64,000 nt of DNA from Leptolyngbyaceae cyanobacterium (GTDB lineage Bacteria > Cyanobacteriota > Cyanobacteriia > Cyanobacteriales > Aerosakkonemataceae), in assembly GCA_036703985.1 (NCBI GenBank), contig DATNQN010000022.1, forward strand, positions 124,001-188,000. The letters run 5' to 3'. Position numbers and translations under genes: made by a program. The notes under the pieces were generated by a model. The model saw only the letters and a list, made by a program, of their open reading frames with translations, searched no databases and was not told where the DNA came from. This document shows positions 47,863 through 56,374 of the stretch, piece by piece (the first letter of the stretch is position 1; each line of letters starts with the position of its first letter).

Positions 47863-49500
47863 TCAAATTCCTCAAAAATAAGCACGCTTTCTTCAGGGGA
47901 TCTATCCGCACTAAGGCACGAACAATCTCCAAAAGTGCTTCTTGGTTTTGTCTGAAATAGTAATAAGGTTCAACAGAAGAGAATCAAATATTTGCTACTC
48001 CCCAGAAAATGGCTGGAGAACCACAAATTAACCAACATTCACGCCATATTTCTACCAAATTTTCTATCGTCCACAGTCTACAAGCTGATGCTAAAGTTTT
48101 AACTTCGGACTTCGATAGGGTTAGCTTTGCCCTGAAGAATTCACTCTTTGTAATAACGGTTTACCCAACTATGCTTGTAGCAAATTAAACAAGTTATTAG
48201 AAAAACACGCTTTTACAGAAGTCCTCCGGTCAATATTAGCGGCTTGGGTTTTAAGGACAAAATTCGATCGAGGTGTCCCAAATATTTTTAAAGATTGGCA
48301 AAGCTTGAGCTTTGGACATATATTTGGACTCTTGCGTTCAACTGTTGGCGCTTTACCGATCGGTCGATTAGGTAGTGAGAAATTTCGCTTTTGACAAACA
48401 GCAAATCTCAAAGTTTCGTGTAATTCAAGCTGTACTGTAGGTAAGCGGTTCAACGGAACGTTGGCAACGCTAGTAAATATTTTGTTAAACCCAGCCCTAC
48501 TAATATGCGGGTACTAACAGTGGCATCCCTGAATTGGTTAACAAGCTACATCAGCTTCCTGTGAAGTACCCCTACTAAGCTTTGCGATAGTTGGGACTGC
48601 CAACTAAAACAAAGACTGAGGACGGTTTGATTCGTCTATGGCTGATGCCATGCTTCTCATCGATCGGTTCCCGTTCGATCTGCTGTTGCCATTTTGGGGA
48701 CATCCCAATCAGGATGGTTCGGAACTTATATCCGAAATTATGGCCTTATACAGCGTCCACAGGCAGCAGTCTGCTTTTATAGCAGACGGTAAATTTCTTG
48801 CGACGGACTTCCCTCTAGATTGAAGGTGATAACACACCAGCTAGGTAAATCCGTTCCCCGAGATCCGGTCGAGTACATACTTAAATTTGCCTGTCAGTAA
48901 ACTCTGCTATACACCTTTTCTAGCATCGTGAAAGTAAATTTAACTATCACGATCGCGATCGGTATTGGTAGCAATTTGCTAATCAAATAGTAACCGTAGT
49001 TGCTCTATTCAAATTTCACGCTTCCATCACTATAAGTGGTTGCCGTGAGAGTGACATGAGAAACTAAAGTCAAATTGAGTGGTTGATAGGAATACTTTCC
49101 AGGTTGACCTTAGCTTGCTTCCCCCTAGCAATAGCGTTAAGGTTCGGAGTTAGTTTTCCTCAATACTCAACTATAGCCAAATGTTGTTTGTCGAGTTAAC
49201 CACTCGCGAGTTGCTTACATTAACCGCCGCTGGCGGATCTTTGATTAACTCTCTCATCGGATCTTATCACACTAGTTAATTTTTGAGCATGATTTGACTG
49301 AAACAAGAAGTGATGAAGTGATGCACTACAACTATTAGGAAAGCACAAGTAGTAGTCCCGAATACCCTTATGATATACCTAGCATGGTACGAGCAGATGG
49401 GCAGATCGGGGGGCAACTCTTGTATGGGAATCAAACCGTCCGGTACGATTGGTTGTAGTGGGAAGCTGAATGCTGCAAAGAAAAAATAGATAATTCCTTG
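47863..49500 (-). other. 1.6 kb non-coding region, probable rne leader
   Basis: The largest gap in the window. No ORF has a coding look. On the minus strand it lies between a radical SAM gene and rne and may hold a long 5' leader. Stems include GTCTGCT/AGCAGAC (48769-48775 with 48781-48787) and a 14 bp inverted pair at 48620-48633 and 49428-49441. RNase E limits its own mRNA through its leader in E. coli, so a similar role here is plausible. rnpB and tmRNA hallmarks were looked for and not seen. Confidence 0.5.
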
Positions 49501-52122
49501 CTAGCTTAGGATCAGTTTTAGGCGATGAACTTTTAACAAGTTGATTCTACAACCTGCCATTTGTTCCAACATATAAATCACTTGTTCGGGCCGCAGCAAG
49601 TTCCCATCATTGTGACAACTGCCTACATAGTATAGGATTTGGGGCTGTTCTGGGTGGTAAGAATCCGGGTCGAGAAGCCGTAACTCGAACAGGCGATCGC
49701 GCAAGTTTACCAAATGGGTTTTACCTGATTTGGTGGTATGTTCTACCGTGATGCGATCGGCATTTTTGACGGCGTTTATCCAATTTTCCCATTGTTCGAC
49801 GGCAGCATCAACAGATGACTCAACGGTCAAAAAATATGCTGCTTTTTCCAAAGATTGAGTAGCGGAAGGGGCTTTTAAGTCTACTTCTTCAACTCGGTAG
49901 ACTGGAATGTTTGAGGGTAGTTGCTGGGCTAACTTTGGTAAGAAAGTTGCCGCATCCATAGCCTCTGTCAATTCAAAGTCTACGATTTCTCCCTCGCTGG
50001 TGGCTCCTAGCGGTAGTGCGTTGGCAATGGAAATTTTGGGACTTGCATGGAAACCGTTGGTAAAAGCGACGGGTAGGGATGCGCGTCGCACGGCGCGATC
50101 GAATAAACGAGCTAAATCCAAATGACTCATTAAAGCCATATCGCCCAGTTTGCCAAACCAAACCCGCAACCTTGCTTTCGCAACGTAATTAGGCGTAAAA
50201 TGCCCGACAAATTCGGGTATTGGTAAAGGTGGAACAACTATATTATGACCGAAATCGGTTCCGCAAACACCACAATGGGAACAGCCATCGAAAGAACAAT
50301 CGGGAACTGTGGCTGCTGCTAAGGCTTTTTGTAAGTCCGCTTTGAGCCAGCTTTTATCTATTCCGGTATCGATACGATCCCAAGGTAGGGGTCGATCTAG
50401 TAGGGTATCGGAGATAGTTTCTTCGCCAGCCACTCGTCCCCAATCACCATTCCCCAATACGGTTTCACCATTTTCTACTAAGCGATATTTCCAGGTTAAA
50501 CCAGCTTCGGCGATCGCATTTCCCCAAGCGGCATGAGCTCGCTCTACGCTATCAAACCAGGAGTCCATCCCGGCTCCTAGTTGCCAAGCGCGATAAAGTA
50601 CGGACGCTAATCTGCGATCGCCCCTTCCGATAAAATCTTCCATTGCGGAGATTCGCACGTCGGTAAAGTTTGCCTTTACCCCTTTCATCCATCGAAACTC
50701 TTCTCTTAAGAGCGCTTGTTTCCGTTCAAACTCAGCGGTAGAAACGGAATGCCACTGGAAAGGAGTATGGGGTTTGGGAGTAAAGTTAGAAATCGTTAAA
50801 TTAAACTCGACTGGCTTTCTACCTTTTTCTCTACATTCTTGTCTCAGCCAACGGACGGTTTCGGCAATACCCAACACATCGACATCGGTTTCCCCTGGCA
50901 AACCGATCATGAAATAGAGTTTAACTTTATTCCAACCTTGCTCGTAGGCAGTTTTGACTCCTCTAAGTAATTCTTCGTTAGTCAAACCCTTGTTAATAAT
51001 GTCGCGCATCCGCTGAGTGCCGGCTTCTGGGGCAAAAGTAATACCGCTTTGGCGCGTACCGCCGATGATGTTGGCGATATTTTCATCAAATCTATCTACC
51101 CGCTGACTTGGTAGGGACAGGGAAATATTTTCGTCTTTCAAGCGATTTTTAATTTCCACTCCCACGGCGGGTAAGGCCAGATAATCGGAACAACTGAGGG
51201 ACAATAAGGAAAACTCATTGTAGCCAGTTTCCCGCATTCCCTCTTCAATTGCTTCGATCACTTGTTCTGGTGCGACATCTCGCGCCGGACGAGTCAGCAT
51301 TCCCGGTTGACAAAAGCGACAACCGCGAGTACAACCACGTCTGATTTCAATGGTCAGGCGATCGTGTACCGTTTGCACGTAAGGAACCAATCCGATTGAG
51401 TAGGCGGGAATGGGAGCGGCTACTCGTCGTAAAATGCGAGTTGGTACGTCGGGACGATTGGGATGGACTGACCCATCTTCTGCCATATCGTAAAATTGAG
51501 GCACGTAAACGCCGGGTATTTGTGCCAATTCGAGCAATAAATTTTCTCGACTCAATCCGGAGGTTTTGCCTTCTTCTAAAATTAAGCCGATTTCCGGGAG
51601 TAGTTCTTCTCCATCTCCCAAGGCAAAAAAGTCAAAAAAGTCGGCGTATGGTTCGGGGTTAGAGGTTGCCGTTTGTCCTCCGGCAAAAATGAGGGGTATT
51701 TTGCTGCCTGCTTGTTCCCTTTCTTTCCAGGTAAGGGGAATTCCTGCTAAATCCAACATTTCCAAAATGTTGGTAGCGCCTAATTCATAGCTGAGGCTAA
51801 ACCCTAAAATATCAAAATCCGTCAAGGGTCGCCTGGACTCGACGGCAAAAAGGGGTGTGTTAGTAGTTCTTAATTTGGTTGCTAGATCTGGAGCCGGTAA
51901 GTAAGCGCGATCGCACAACTGCCGGGGCTGGGTGTTCAAAATATTGTAGAGAATAATATGTCCCAAGTTGGATGCCCCAACTTCGTAGACTTCGGGATAA
52001 GTTAACACCCAACGGACAGTTGCGGCATCCCACGATTTATGTACTGCTCCTAACTCGTTACCTAGATAACGGGCTGGTTTGAGAATCTCGGATGTTAGTA
52101 ATTCTTCTATTGCTACTGCCAC
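49501..52122 (-). CDS. B12-binding-type radical SAM protein (TIGR03960) fused to DUF2344 (TIGR03936)
   Basis: An 873-residue fusion. The N-terminal about 200 residues form a cobalamin-binding-like domain (LGHIILYNILNTQPRQLCDR, FSLSYELGATNILEML). The radical SAM core has the CxxxCxxC cluster in IRRGCTRGCRFCQPG and FAPEAGTQRMRDIINKG. A Cys-rich linker CSFDGCSHCGVCGTDFGHN precedes the C-terminal DUF2344 domain (KARLRVWFGKLGDMALMSHL, NGFHASPKISIANALPLG). These two parts are often adjacent or fused and lie next to RNase E/G genes in many bacteria, as here. The chemistry is unknown; an RNA or tRNA modification link is inference. Confidence 0.9.
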   Translation of the reverse strand: MAVAIEELLTSEILKPARYLGNELGAVHKSWDAATVRWVLTYPEVYEVGASNLGHIILYNILNTQPRQLCDRAYLPAPDLATKLRTTNTPLFAVESRRPLTDFDILGFSLSYELGATNILEMLDLAGIPLTWKEREQAGSKIPLIFAGGQTATSNPEPYADFFDFFALGDGEELLPEIGLILEEGKTSGLSRENLLLELAQIPGVYVPQFYDMAEDGSVHPNRPDVPTRILRRVAAPIPAYSIGLVPYVQTVHDRLTIEIRRGCTRGCRFCQPGMLTRPARDVAPEQVIEAIEEGMRETGYNEFSLLSLSCSDYLALPAVGVEIKNRLKDENISLSLPSQRVDRFDENIANIIGGTRQSGITFAPEAGTQRMRDIINKGLTNEELLRGVKTAYEQGWNKVKLYFMIGLPGETDVDVLGIAETVRWLRQECREKGRKPVEFNLTISNFTPKPHTPFQWHSVSTAEFERKQALLREEFRWMKGVKANFTDVRISAMEDFIGRGDRRLASVLYRAWQLGAGMDSWFDSVERAHAAWGNAIAEAGLTWKYRLVENGETVLGNGDWGRVAGEETISDTLLDRPLPWDRIDTGIDKSWLKADLQKALAAATVPDCSFDGCSHCGVCGTDFGHNIVVPPLPIPEFVGHFTPNYVAKARLRVWFGKLGDMALMSHLDLARLFDRAVRRASLPVAFTNGFHASPKISIANALPLGATSEGEIVDFELTEAMDAATFLPKLAQQLPSNIPVYRVEEVDLKAPSATQSLEKAAYFLTVESSVDAAVEQWENWINAVKNADRITVEHTTKSGKTHLVNLRDRLFELRLLDPDSYHPEQPQILYYVGSCHNDGNLLRPEQVIYMLEQMAGCRINLLKVHRLKLILS

Positions 52123-52439
52123 AACAACACTCTCGTAGATTTCTAAGACAAGGCATCTGTAGTGTGTCTGTCCTAATCAATTAATCATACTTGTTCTGAC
52201 TCGTGAGAGTGCTTTCTTTTGGCGGATCAGAATAAAAATTGCGCTGGTTTCTAAGGTGGTTGGCAATTAAGCGCTTTCAGCTTGATTTAGTAAAAATTAG
52301 TGTAGAGAGAACAAACGGCTTTTTCTCATGCCAAAACACTGCTTGAGCCCAAAATAAGGACGCTGAGCAGGTTAGGCAAGCTCGGATTTGTAGCAAAACC
52401 TTGTTTGTTTCAAAATGATTTTTTAGGATGGAGGCCGGA
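52123..52439. other. Gap between radical SAM and STAS genes
   Basis: 317 bases between two minus-strand genes. No ORF, repeat or clear hairpin was recognised. It presumably holds the promoter of the radical SAM gene. Confidence 0.4.
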
Positions 52440-52802
52440 TTATGCGATCGCTAAGTGGTTAGAAGCCTGAGCCAGTGCTTTTTCAAAAGCTGCTTGATTT
52501 TCAAAGATCTCGAATACTCTATCTAATTGAGTTAGTTCAAAAATAATCCGGATGGAAGCAGATATACCGCAAAGGCTAAATCTCTGGTTGCGACCTTGAC
52601 TCAAAGTGAGAGCGGAAACTAGTACCATCAGGCCAGCACTATCTAAAGATTCTACTTCTTCCATATCAACTAATACAGTAGCTGTTGGTTCGGCTGTAAT
52701 CGCTGCTGCCAACTCACGGCCAAATTCCGAGGCGTTAGCTGCATTCAAATGGCCATTTGGTCTGATAATTGTCGTTGGGGAAGTCGTAAATCTGGTCTGC
52801 AT
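52440..52802 (-). CDS. STAS-domain (anti-sigma factor antagonist-like) protein
   Basis: A 120-residue single STAS domain. IIRPNGHLNAANASEFGREL is strand 1 to helix 1. VDMEEVESLDSAGLMVLVSA holds the switch serine (S55), the phosphorylation site in SpoIIAA-like proteins. RFSLCGISASIRIIFELTQL and VFEIFENQAAF complete the fold. Such proteins release a partner when dephosphorylated, but no kinase or sigma factor gene is adjacent, so the partner is not known. It is monocistronic on the minus strand, with an unusual structured element about 180 bases upstream of its start. Confidence 0.85.
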   Translation of the reverse strand: MQTRFTTSPTTIIRPNGHLNAANASEFGRELAAAITAEPTATVLVDMEEVESLDSAGLMVLVSALTLSQGRNQRFSLCGISASIRIIFELTQLDRVFEIFENQAAFEKALAQASNHLAIA

Positions 52803-52984
52803 AATTCCATCTCCCTTAATAATCTGTAAAGAATTGCTCTTGATGCTTTCGACTTTATCCTTTGAGTCGTGGGATTGCCTACTATTTTTCAGGGTTTTTA
52901 CGGAATCTTCATTTTCCTATGCCACTTATTTAAAGTTTTGAGAAAGAAGAAGGGTTAATAAAGTATGTAAATATACGGAAATGC

Positions 52985-53037
52985 ACTGCCTGAGTTTTGG
53001 TCTGTAGAAGGATAGACCGTAATTGGACTTAGGCAGT
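52985..53037. ncRNA. Candidate structured RNA or regulatory hairpin
   Basis: ACTGCCTGAGT (52985-52995) pairs with ACTTAGGCAGT (53027-53037) over 11 positions with one G-T pair. Inside, GGTCT (52999-53003) pairs with AGACC (53014-53018) around GTAGAAGGAT. A closing stem, internal loop and apical stem make a compact two-part hairpin. There is no T-run, so it is not a plain terminator. Strand and transcription are unknown. Confidence 0.4.
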
Positions 53038-53393
53038 TATTCTACTCTAGAAAAGCCGGACTAGCTAGCTCAGCAAAAACAACTTTCCTGAGAATGTTTT
53101 GTGCGATCGCATACCCCTTAGGATAGAAATCACTAATATTGAAACAGTGATAGTCCTTCTTTGCTGCTATACTGCCTTGGTTCTGTCTACACCGAACAAG
53201 ACAGATTTCCGGAAATGCCAAAAACTTGCGATTACTAACAAAGGAAAAAAGCCAGCAGTTAGGGGCTAAATTCTGCTAAGTTAATGAAGAATTACGAAAA
53301 AATACTGATACACCCTGCCAAACGAGGTTTTCGTCGGCTTTACTCTCCAGTTTTGTAGCTATTTTAAAGTCAACCATAATTTCTAGTTAGGGT

Positions 53394-53440
53394 GCTGTGA
53401 GTGAGATCACTGAAAATTAAGGCTTGAGATCACTCACAGC
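53394..53440 (+). promoter_or_regulatory. Inverted repeat before the 64-residue gene
   Basis: GCTGTGAGTGA (53394-53404) pairs perfectly with TCACTCACAGC (53430-53440). In addition, TGAGATCACT occurs twice (53402-53411 and 53425-53434), so the two arms also contain AGTGA-GA-TCACT style half-sites. It ends 51 bases before the GTG start. It may be an operator for a dimeric regulator or a leader hairpin. Confidence 0.45.
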
Positions 53441-53491
53441 AATCTGCCTTGAGCAGAAAATTAGAAACTATAAGGAGTTCTGCCCACAACC

Positions 53492-53686
53492 GTGGAAGCT
53501 AAAAACGAGATTCGCCATCTAGTAGAAAAAGCTCTCTTTATTCGGCAACTGACTCCGGATATCGAGGACGAGATCAATTACGAATTGACCCGACTGGGTT
53601 ACATCTCAGACGTTGATTACGAAGCCCTAGAATTATTAATGGATGAGATGGATGCGGGTCGAATCAAATTAGTCCCTAGTTACTAA
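53492..53686 (+). CDS. 64-residue conserved-looking small protein
   Basis: Not recognised. An acidic, helical protein with no signal peptide and no membrane segment. It opens MEAKNEIRHLVEKALFIRQL and continues with DIEDEINYELTRLGYISDVD, then YEALELLMDEMDAGRIKLVP. Length and composition resemble a family of small cyanobacterial regulators or adaptors, without a named function. The start is GTG 53492; AGGAG lies 14 bases upstream, farther than ideal. A strong inverted repeat precedes it. The coding look (even codon use, regular helices) supports it as real. Confidence 0.65.
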   Translation: MEAKNEIRHLVEKALFIRQLTPDIEDEINYELTRLGYISDVDYEALELLMDEMDAGRIKLVPSY

Positions 53687-54034
53687 AACAAAATAAGCTT
53701 TCAACTTTAATTTTAGGTAATCAATTTAGAACAAGCCCTGAAAAGGCTAACCCCTATATTGTGTTCCATAGTTACCTCATTTAAGGTTATCTATAGCTTT
53801 TTTTCATTCCTATCTTCATTTAAATTAATTTAATACCGCAATGGTTTGGGAGTAATTTTTTTTCAGAACTAGATTGTAATGAAAAATTTTTCTTGATGGC
53901 GTTAGTACCAGTTTATATGTTACGCGAGCAAAATTAATAATTCCTGATGTCAAATCAACTGAAAAATTAATATTTCGCAGATAAACTTACCTAGCAGCGC
54001 TTTATTAAGAAATATTATAACTCGCCTCGAATAT
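53687..54034. other. AT-rich gap
   Basis: 348 bases between convergent genes. No ORF, repeat or clear terminator was recognised. Confidence 0.4.
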
Positions 54035-54403
54035 TTAAAACTTGTTTTGGTACGCTTGCCAAACTCGCCGCACGAAAAGCTGGAGTTGTTGGTGTGCGAT
54101 CGAAGTACGATCGGTATGAGTTTTTGAAATTTGTAAGTGTGTAAAAAGCGGCACTACTTCCGTATCAAGGGCAGGTCTGAAAAAAAATGTCGGCCAAAGC
54201 AAATCTGCGCCTTGTCGCAGATCGTACAAACTAGGTTCTAGTTGGTCTGAATTTCGATCGGAAGGAGAAATGGCCAACATCAAAGGACGCAGCCAAGTCA
54301 TCTGGCGAGATTCTACAATTTGAATGACTTCTCCGTATAGCTGTGTTCCTTCGTACTCCAAACAGACGATTTGTTTTGGTTGAAAGTCAACAGCAGAATT
54401 CAT
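54035..54403 (-). CDS. Hypothetical 122-residue protein adjoining the tnpB element
   Basis: Not recognised. From ATG 54403 the protein reads MNSAVDFQPKQIVCLEYEGT, then QLYGEVIQIVESRQMTWLRP, then SLYDLRQGADLLWPTFFFRP, ending RRVWQAYQNKF. It is soluble, beta-rich at the start and helical at the end. GGAG lies nine bases before the ATG. The frame stays open upstream to 54526, but those 41 residues are read from the right end of the tnpB insertion sequence, so the longer form is an artefact. The element thus landed 50 bases upstream of this gene and may have replaced its promoter. Confidence 0.7.
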   Translation of the reverse strand: MNSAVDFQPKQIVCLEYEGTQLYGEVIQIVESRQMTWLRPLMLAISPSDRNSDQLEPSLYDLRQGADLLWPTFFFRPALDTEVVPLFTHLQISKTHTDRTSIAHQQLQLFVRRVWQAYQNKF

Positions 54404-54452
54404 GGTGGTTTGCTCCCATATCAGAAAAGAGTGGTTTTTGCTGCTAATTATT

Positions 54453-54600
54453 TTGACACTCACCGCCCGAAAAGTACGGTGATTCTTTGTTCGCAAACCC
54501 AACTTGCTCGGGCAGGATTTCTCCAACCTAAGTAGAGGTCGAATCTCCCAAAGCGTTCGGATCTGAGATCCAAGTTCCCGTATGCCCTACGGTACTCAAG
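54453..54600 (-). ncRNA. Putative omega-RNA / right-end region of the tnpB element
   Basis: TnpB proteins use a right-end-derived RNA whose 3' tail is the guide. Here the RE overlaps the tnpB 3' coding region and ends at the hairpin and GTGTCAA near 54453. The adjoining host bases, AAAATAATTAGCAGC on the minus strand, would be the guide. The RNA is inferred from position and family knowledge. Confidence 0.45.
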
Positions 54601-55679
54601 GCTAGTTTCAGAATGTTGATAGCAGCATTCCAATCTCTATCCAAAACAAAACCACATTCACATATATGAGTTCTTGTGGATAGAGACTTTTTGACTATTG
54701 CACCACAGCTAGAACATTCCTGAGAAGTATAAGCCGGATTAACTGCCACAGTTACTCTGCCAAACTTAACCCCAAAATACTCTAACCATTTTCTGAATTG
54801 ATGCCAACCAGCATCATTAATAGATTCAGCGAGACAATGATTTTTTACTAATTTTTTTATCCTCAAATCTTCATAGGCTACCAAATCGTTAGATTGGATT
54901 ACGCAACGCGCCATTCTCTTGACGTGTTCTTCACGTTGCCTACTTATTTTGAGGTGTACTCGCCCTAATTTATTAACAGCTTTTTTCCGGTTGATCGAGC
55001 CTTTCTTTTTACGAGAAACACGACGTTGATAAAACTTCAGCCGTTTCTTACCTGTTCGATAAAACCTGGGGTTAGGTTCAGTATGTCCGTTGCTATCTGT
55101 GTAGAATTCTTTTAAACCCACATCCAGGCCAATTGTTTTACCAGTTGGTTGGGTTTCTGATTTATTGTTTACACTAACTAAAAATTGAACGTAATACCCA
55201 TCAGCACGACGGACTAACCTAACCCGTTTGATCTGTTCTGGTTGGTAGAAATTGAGATCCCACGTACCTTTTAGTTTTAGCTTGCCAATCTCTTTTTTGT
55301 CGGTAAAAGTGATTTGCTTCCTAGTTTCAGATAATTTCCAACCAGAAGTTTTGTATTCCACTGAGCGAGAATTTTTCTGAAATTTGGGATATCCCTTGTG
55401 ACCGGGAACAGCCTTTTTGCAATTGTCATAAAATCGAGCTATGGAACTGTAGGCACGTTCAATAGAAGCCTGACAAGCACTTGAATTCAAAGCGTTAACA
55501 AAAGGAAACTCATGTCTAAGAGACTTACTAAGACGATACAATTCTTTTTGTCCTATACCTGTGCGATCCATCCAAAAACGGATAGCTTTGTTACGGACAA
55601 ATTGAGCAGTCCTAATTGCTTCCTCAATCGCTGTATATTGAGATGCTTTTCCTTTAGCTTTGAATTCTAAAACAATCAT
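54528..55679 (-). CDS. tnpB: TnpB, RNA-guided nuclease of an IS605-type element
   Basis: 383 residues from the ATG at 55679; an upstream start at 55703 adds 8 residues not typical of the family. An N-terminal wedge/REC region (MIVLEFKAKGKASQYTAIEE, KAVPGHKGYPKFQKN) leads to a RuvC nuclease. The three acidic residues are present: D in TIGLDVGLKEF, E in VAYEDLRIKKL, D in GFVLDRDWNAAINIL. The zinc finger has two Cys pairs, CSSCG and CECG. No stop or frameshift interrupts it, so it may be active. TnpB of ISDra2 cuts DNA beside a transposon-adjacent motif using omega-RNA. Nucleotide style differs little from neighbours. Confidence 0.93.
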   Translation of the reverse strand: MIVLEFKAKGKASQYTAIEEAIRTAQFVRNKAIRFWMDRTGIGQKELYRLSKSLRHEFPFVNALNSSACQASIERAYSSIARFYDNCKKAVPGHKGYPKFQKNSRSVEYKTSGWKLSETRKQITFTDKKEIGKLKLKGTWDLNFYQPEQIKRVRLVRRADGYYVQFLVSVNNKSETQPTGKTIGLDVGLKEFYTDSNGHTEPNPRFYRTGKKRLKFYQRRVSRKKKGSINRKKAVNKLGRVHLKISRQREEHVKRMARCVIQSNDLVAYEDLRIKKLVKNHCLAESINDAGWHQFRKWLEYFGVKFGRVTVAVNPAYTSQECSSCGAIVKKSLSTRTHICECGFVLDRDWNAAINILKLALSTVGHTGTWISDPNALGDSTST

Positions 55680-55703
55680 TTTGCGTGGATTACTCCTACG
55701 CAA

Positions 55704-56075
55704 AACAGTATAGCATATAAAAAGTACCCTTAGAAGGAAGAGGCTTTAGATCCATTTTTTTGTAAAAAAATTCTCTTATTTGGTGACTAGAGTACGAAAT
55801 AAATGATATAAATAAGTGTTAAGGACTATAAAGGCAAAAATCAAACCGTGCTTTTTGCTACATAAAGCCGATAAAACAGTTATAACACTGGTGACTAGCT
55901 CAGGTAAGCAACAATTAAGATCGTTGATGAGTTGGGTATAATCATCGGTTTTGGTAAGCAAAGTCCATTTTTACAGCATTCCAAACCATTGCCCAAACCT
56001 GCTATGTTTGGGTAATTCGTATGAAAACAAAAAAGATCGACCAAATTTTACTGAATTTACGGGGAGGATAGAGTA
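55704..56075. other. Gap between tnpB element and clpS
   Basis: 372 bases. The left part belongs to the unresolved left end of the tnpB element, including a TATGCTATACT -10-like stretch on the minus strand. A 61-codon minus frame (55776-55961) has a hydrophobic look but no support. The right part holds the clpS promoter. Confidence 0.4.
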
Positions 56076-56357
56076 GTGTCTGTCGAGACCCTTGAAAAAC
56101 GTTCAACGTCTCGGAAACTTGCACCTCGCTATCGGGTGCTACTGCATAACGACGACTTCAACCCAATGGAGTACGTTGTCCAAGTTTTGCTGACTACTGT
56201 GCCGAATCTGACTCAACCGCAGGCAGTCAGTATCATGATGGAAGCTCACAACAGCGGAATTGCACTGGTAATTACTTGCGCTCAAGAACACGCAGAATTT
56301 TACTGTGAAACTTTGAAAAATCATGGTTTGACTAGTACGATCGAACCGGAAGAGTAG
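56076..56357 (+). CDS. clpS: ATP-dependent Clp protease adaptor ClpS
   Basis: A 93-residue adaptor that hands N-degron substrates to ClpAP/ClpCP. APRYRVLLHNDDFNPMEYVV is the N-end-rule pocket with the conserved Asn-Asp-Asp pair. LTQPQAVSIMMEAHNSGIAL and TCAQEHAEFYCETL continue the fold. Cyanobacteria often have two ClpS forms; this looks like the longer canonical one. The start is GTG 56076 with GGGGAGGA upstream. A CPBP-family protease gene follows by 17 bases, and both are probably cotranscribed. Confidence 0.94.
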   Translation: MSVETLEKRSTSRKLAPRYRVLLHNDDFNPMEYVVQVLLTTVPNLTQPQAVSIMMEAHNSGIALVITCAQEHAEFYCETLKNHGLTSTIEPEE

Positions 56358-56374
56358 CGAAAAATTGAGGATTT

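Larger units (their letters stand above)
52803..53491. other. Structured 689-base gap
   Basis: No credible ORF. It carries two separate long inverted repeats, each listed on its own (52985-53037 and 53394-53440), plus a HIP1 site. It separates the divergent STAS and 64-residue protein genes. Confidence 0.5.
54453..55740 (-). mobile_element. Solo-tnpB insertion sequence (IS200/IS605 family, IS1341-like)
   Basis: A tnpB gene with no tnpA partner. The right end is recognisable: after the ORF the minus strand holds TTGGAGAAATCCTGCC, GAGCAAGTTGGGTTTGCGAA and a terminal hairpin CACCGTAC-TTTTC-GGGCGGTG (54461-54481), then AGTGTCAA at 54453-54460. This arrangement is shared by cyanobacterial IS605 relatives. 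The left end is not resolved and the upper coordinate is approximate. Without tnpA the element needs a transposase in trans. Confidence 0.75.

Noticed and set aside
48169-48823. ORFs of 60-94 codons in the rne leader
   Set aside because: The frames are short, overlap on both strands and have compositions unlike proteins. No ribosome-binding sites were found.
47863-49500. rnpB, tmRNA or a group II intron in the rne gap
   Set aside because: No rnpB 5' or 3' consensus, no tRNA-like acceptor with CCA, and no intron domain V or reverse transcriptase was seen.
55776-55961. 61-codon minus ORF as a transposase fragment
   Set aside because: It is hydrophobic and Leu-rich, but I could not match it to a transposase family, and it has no ribosome-binding site. 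It may be part of the tnpB element's outer region.
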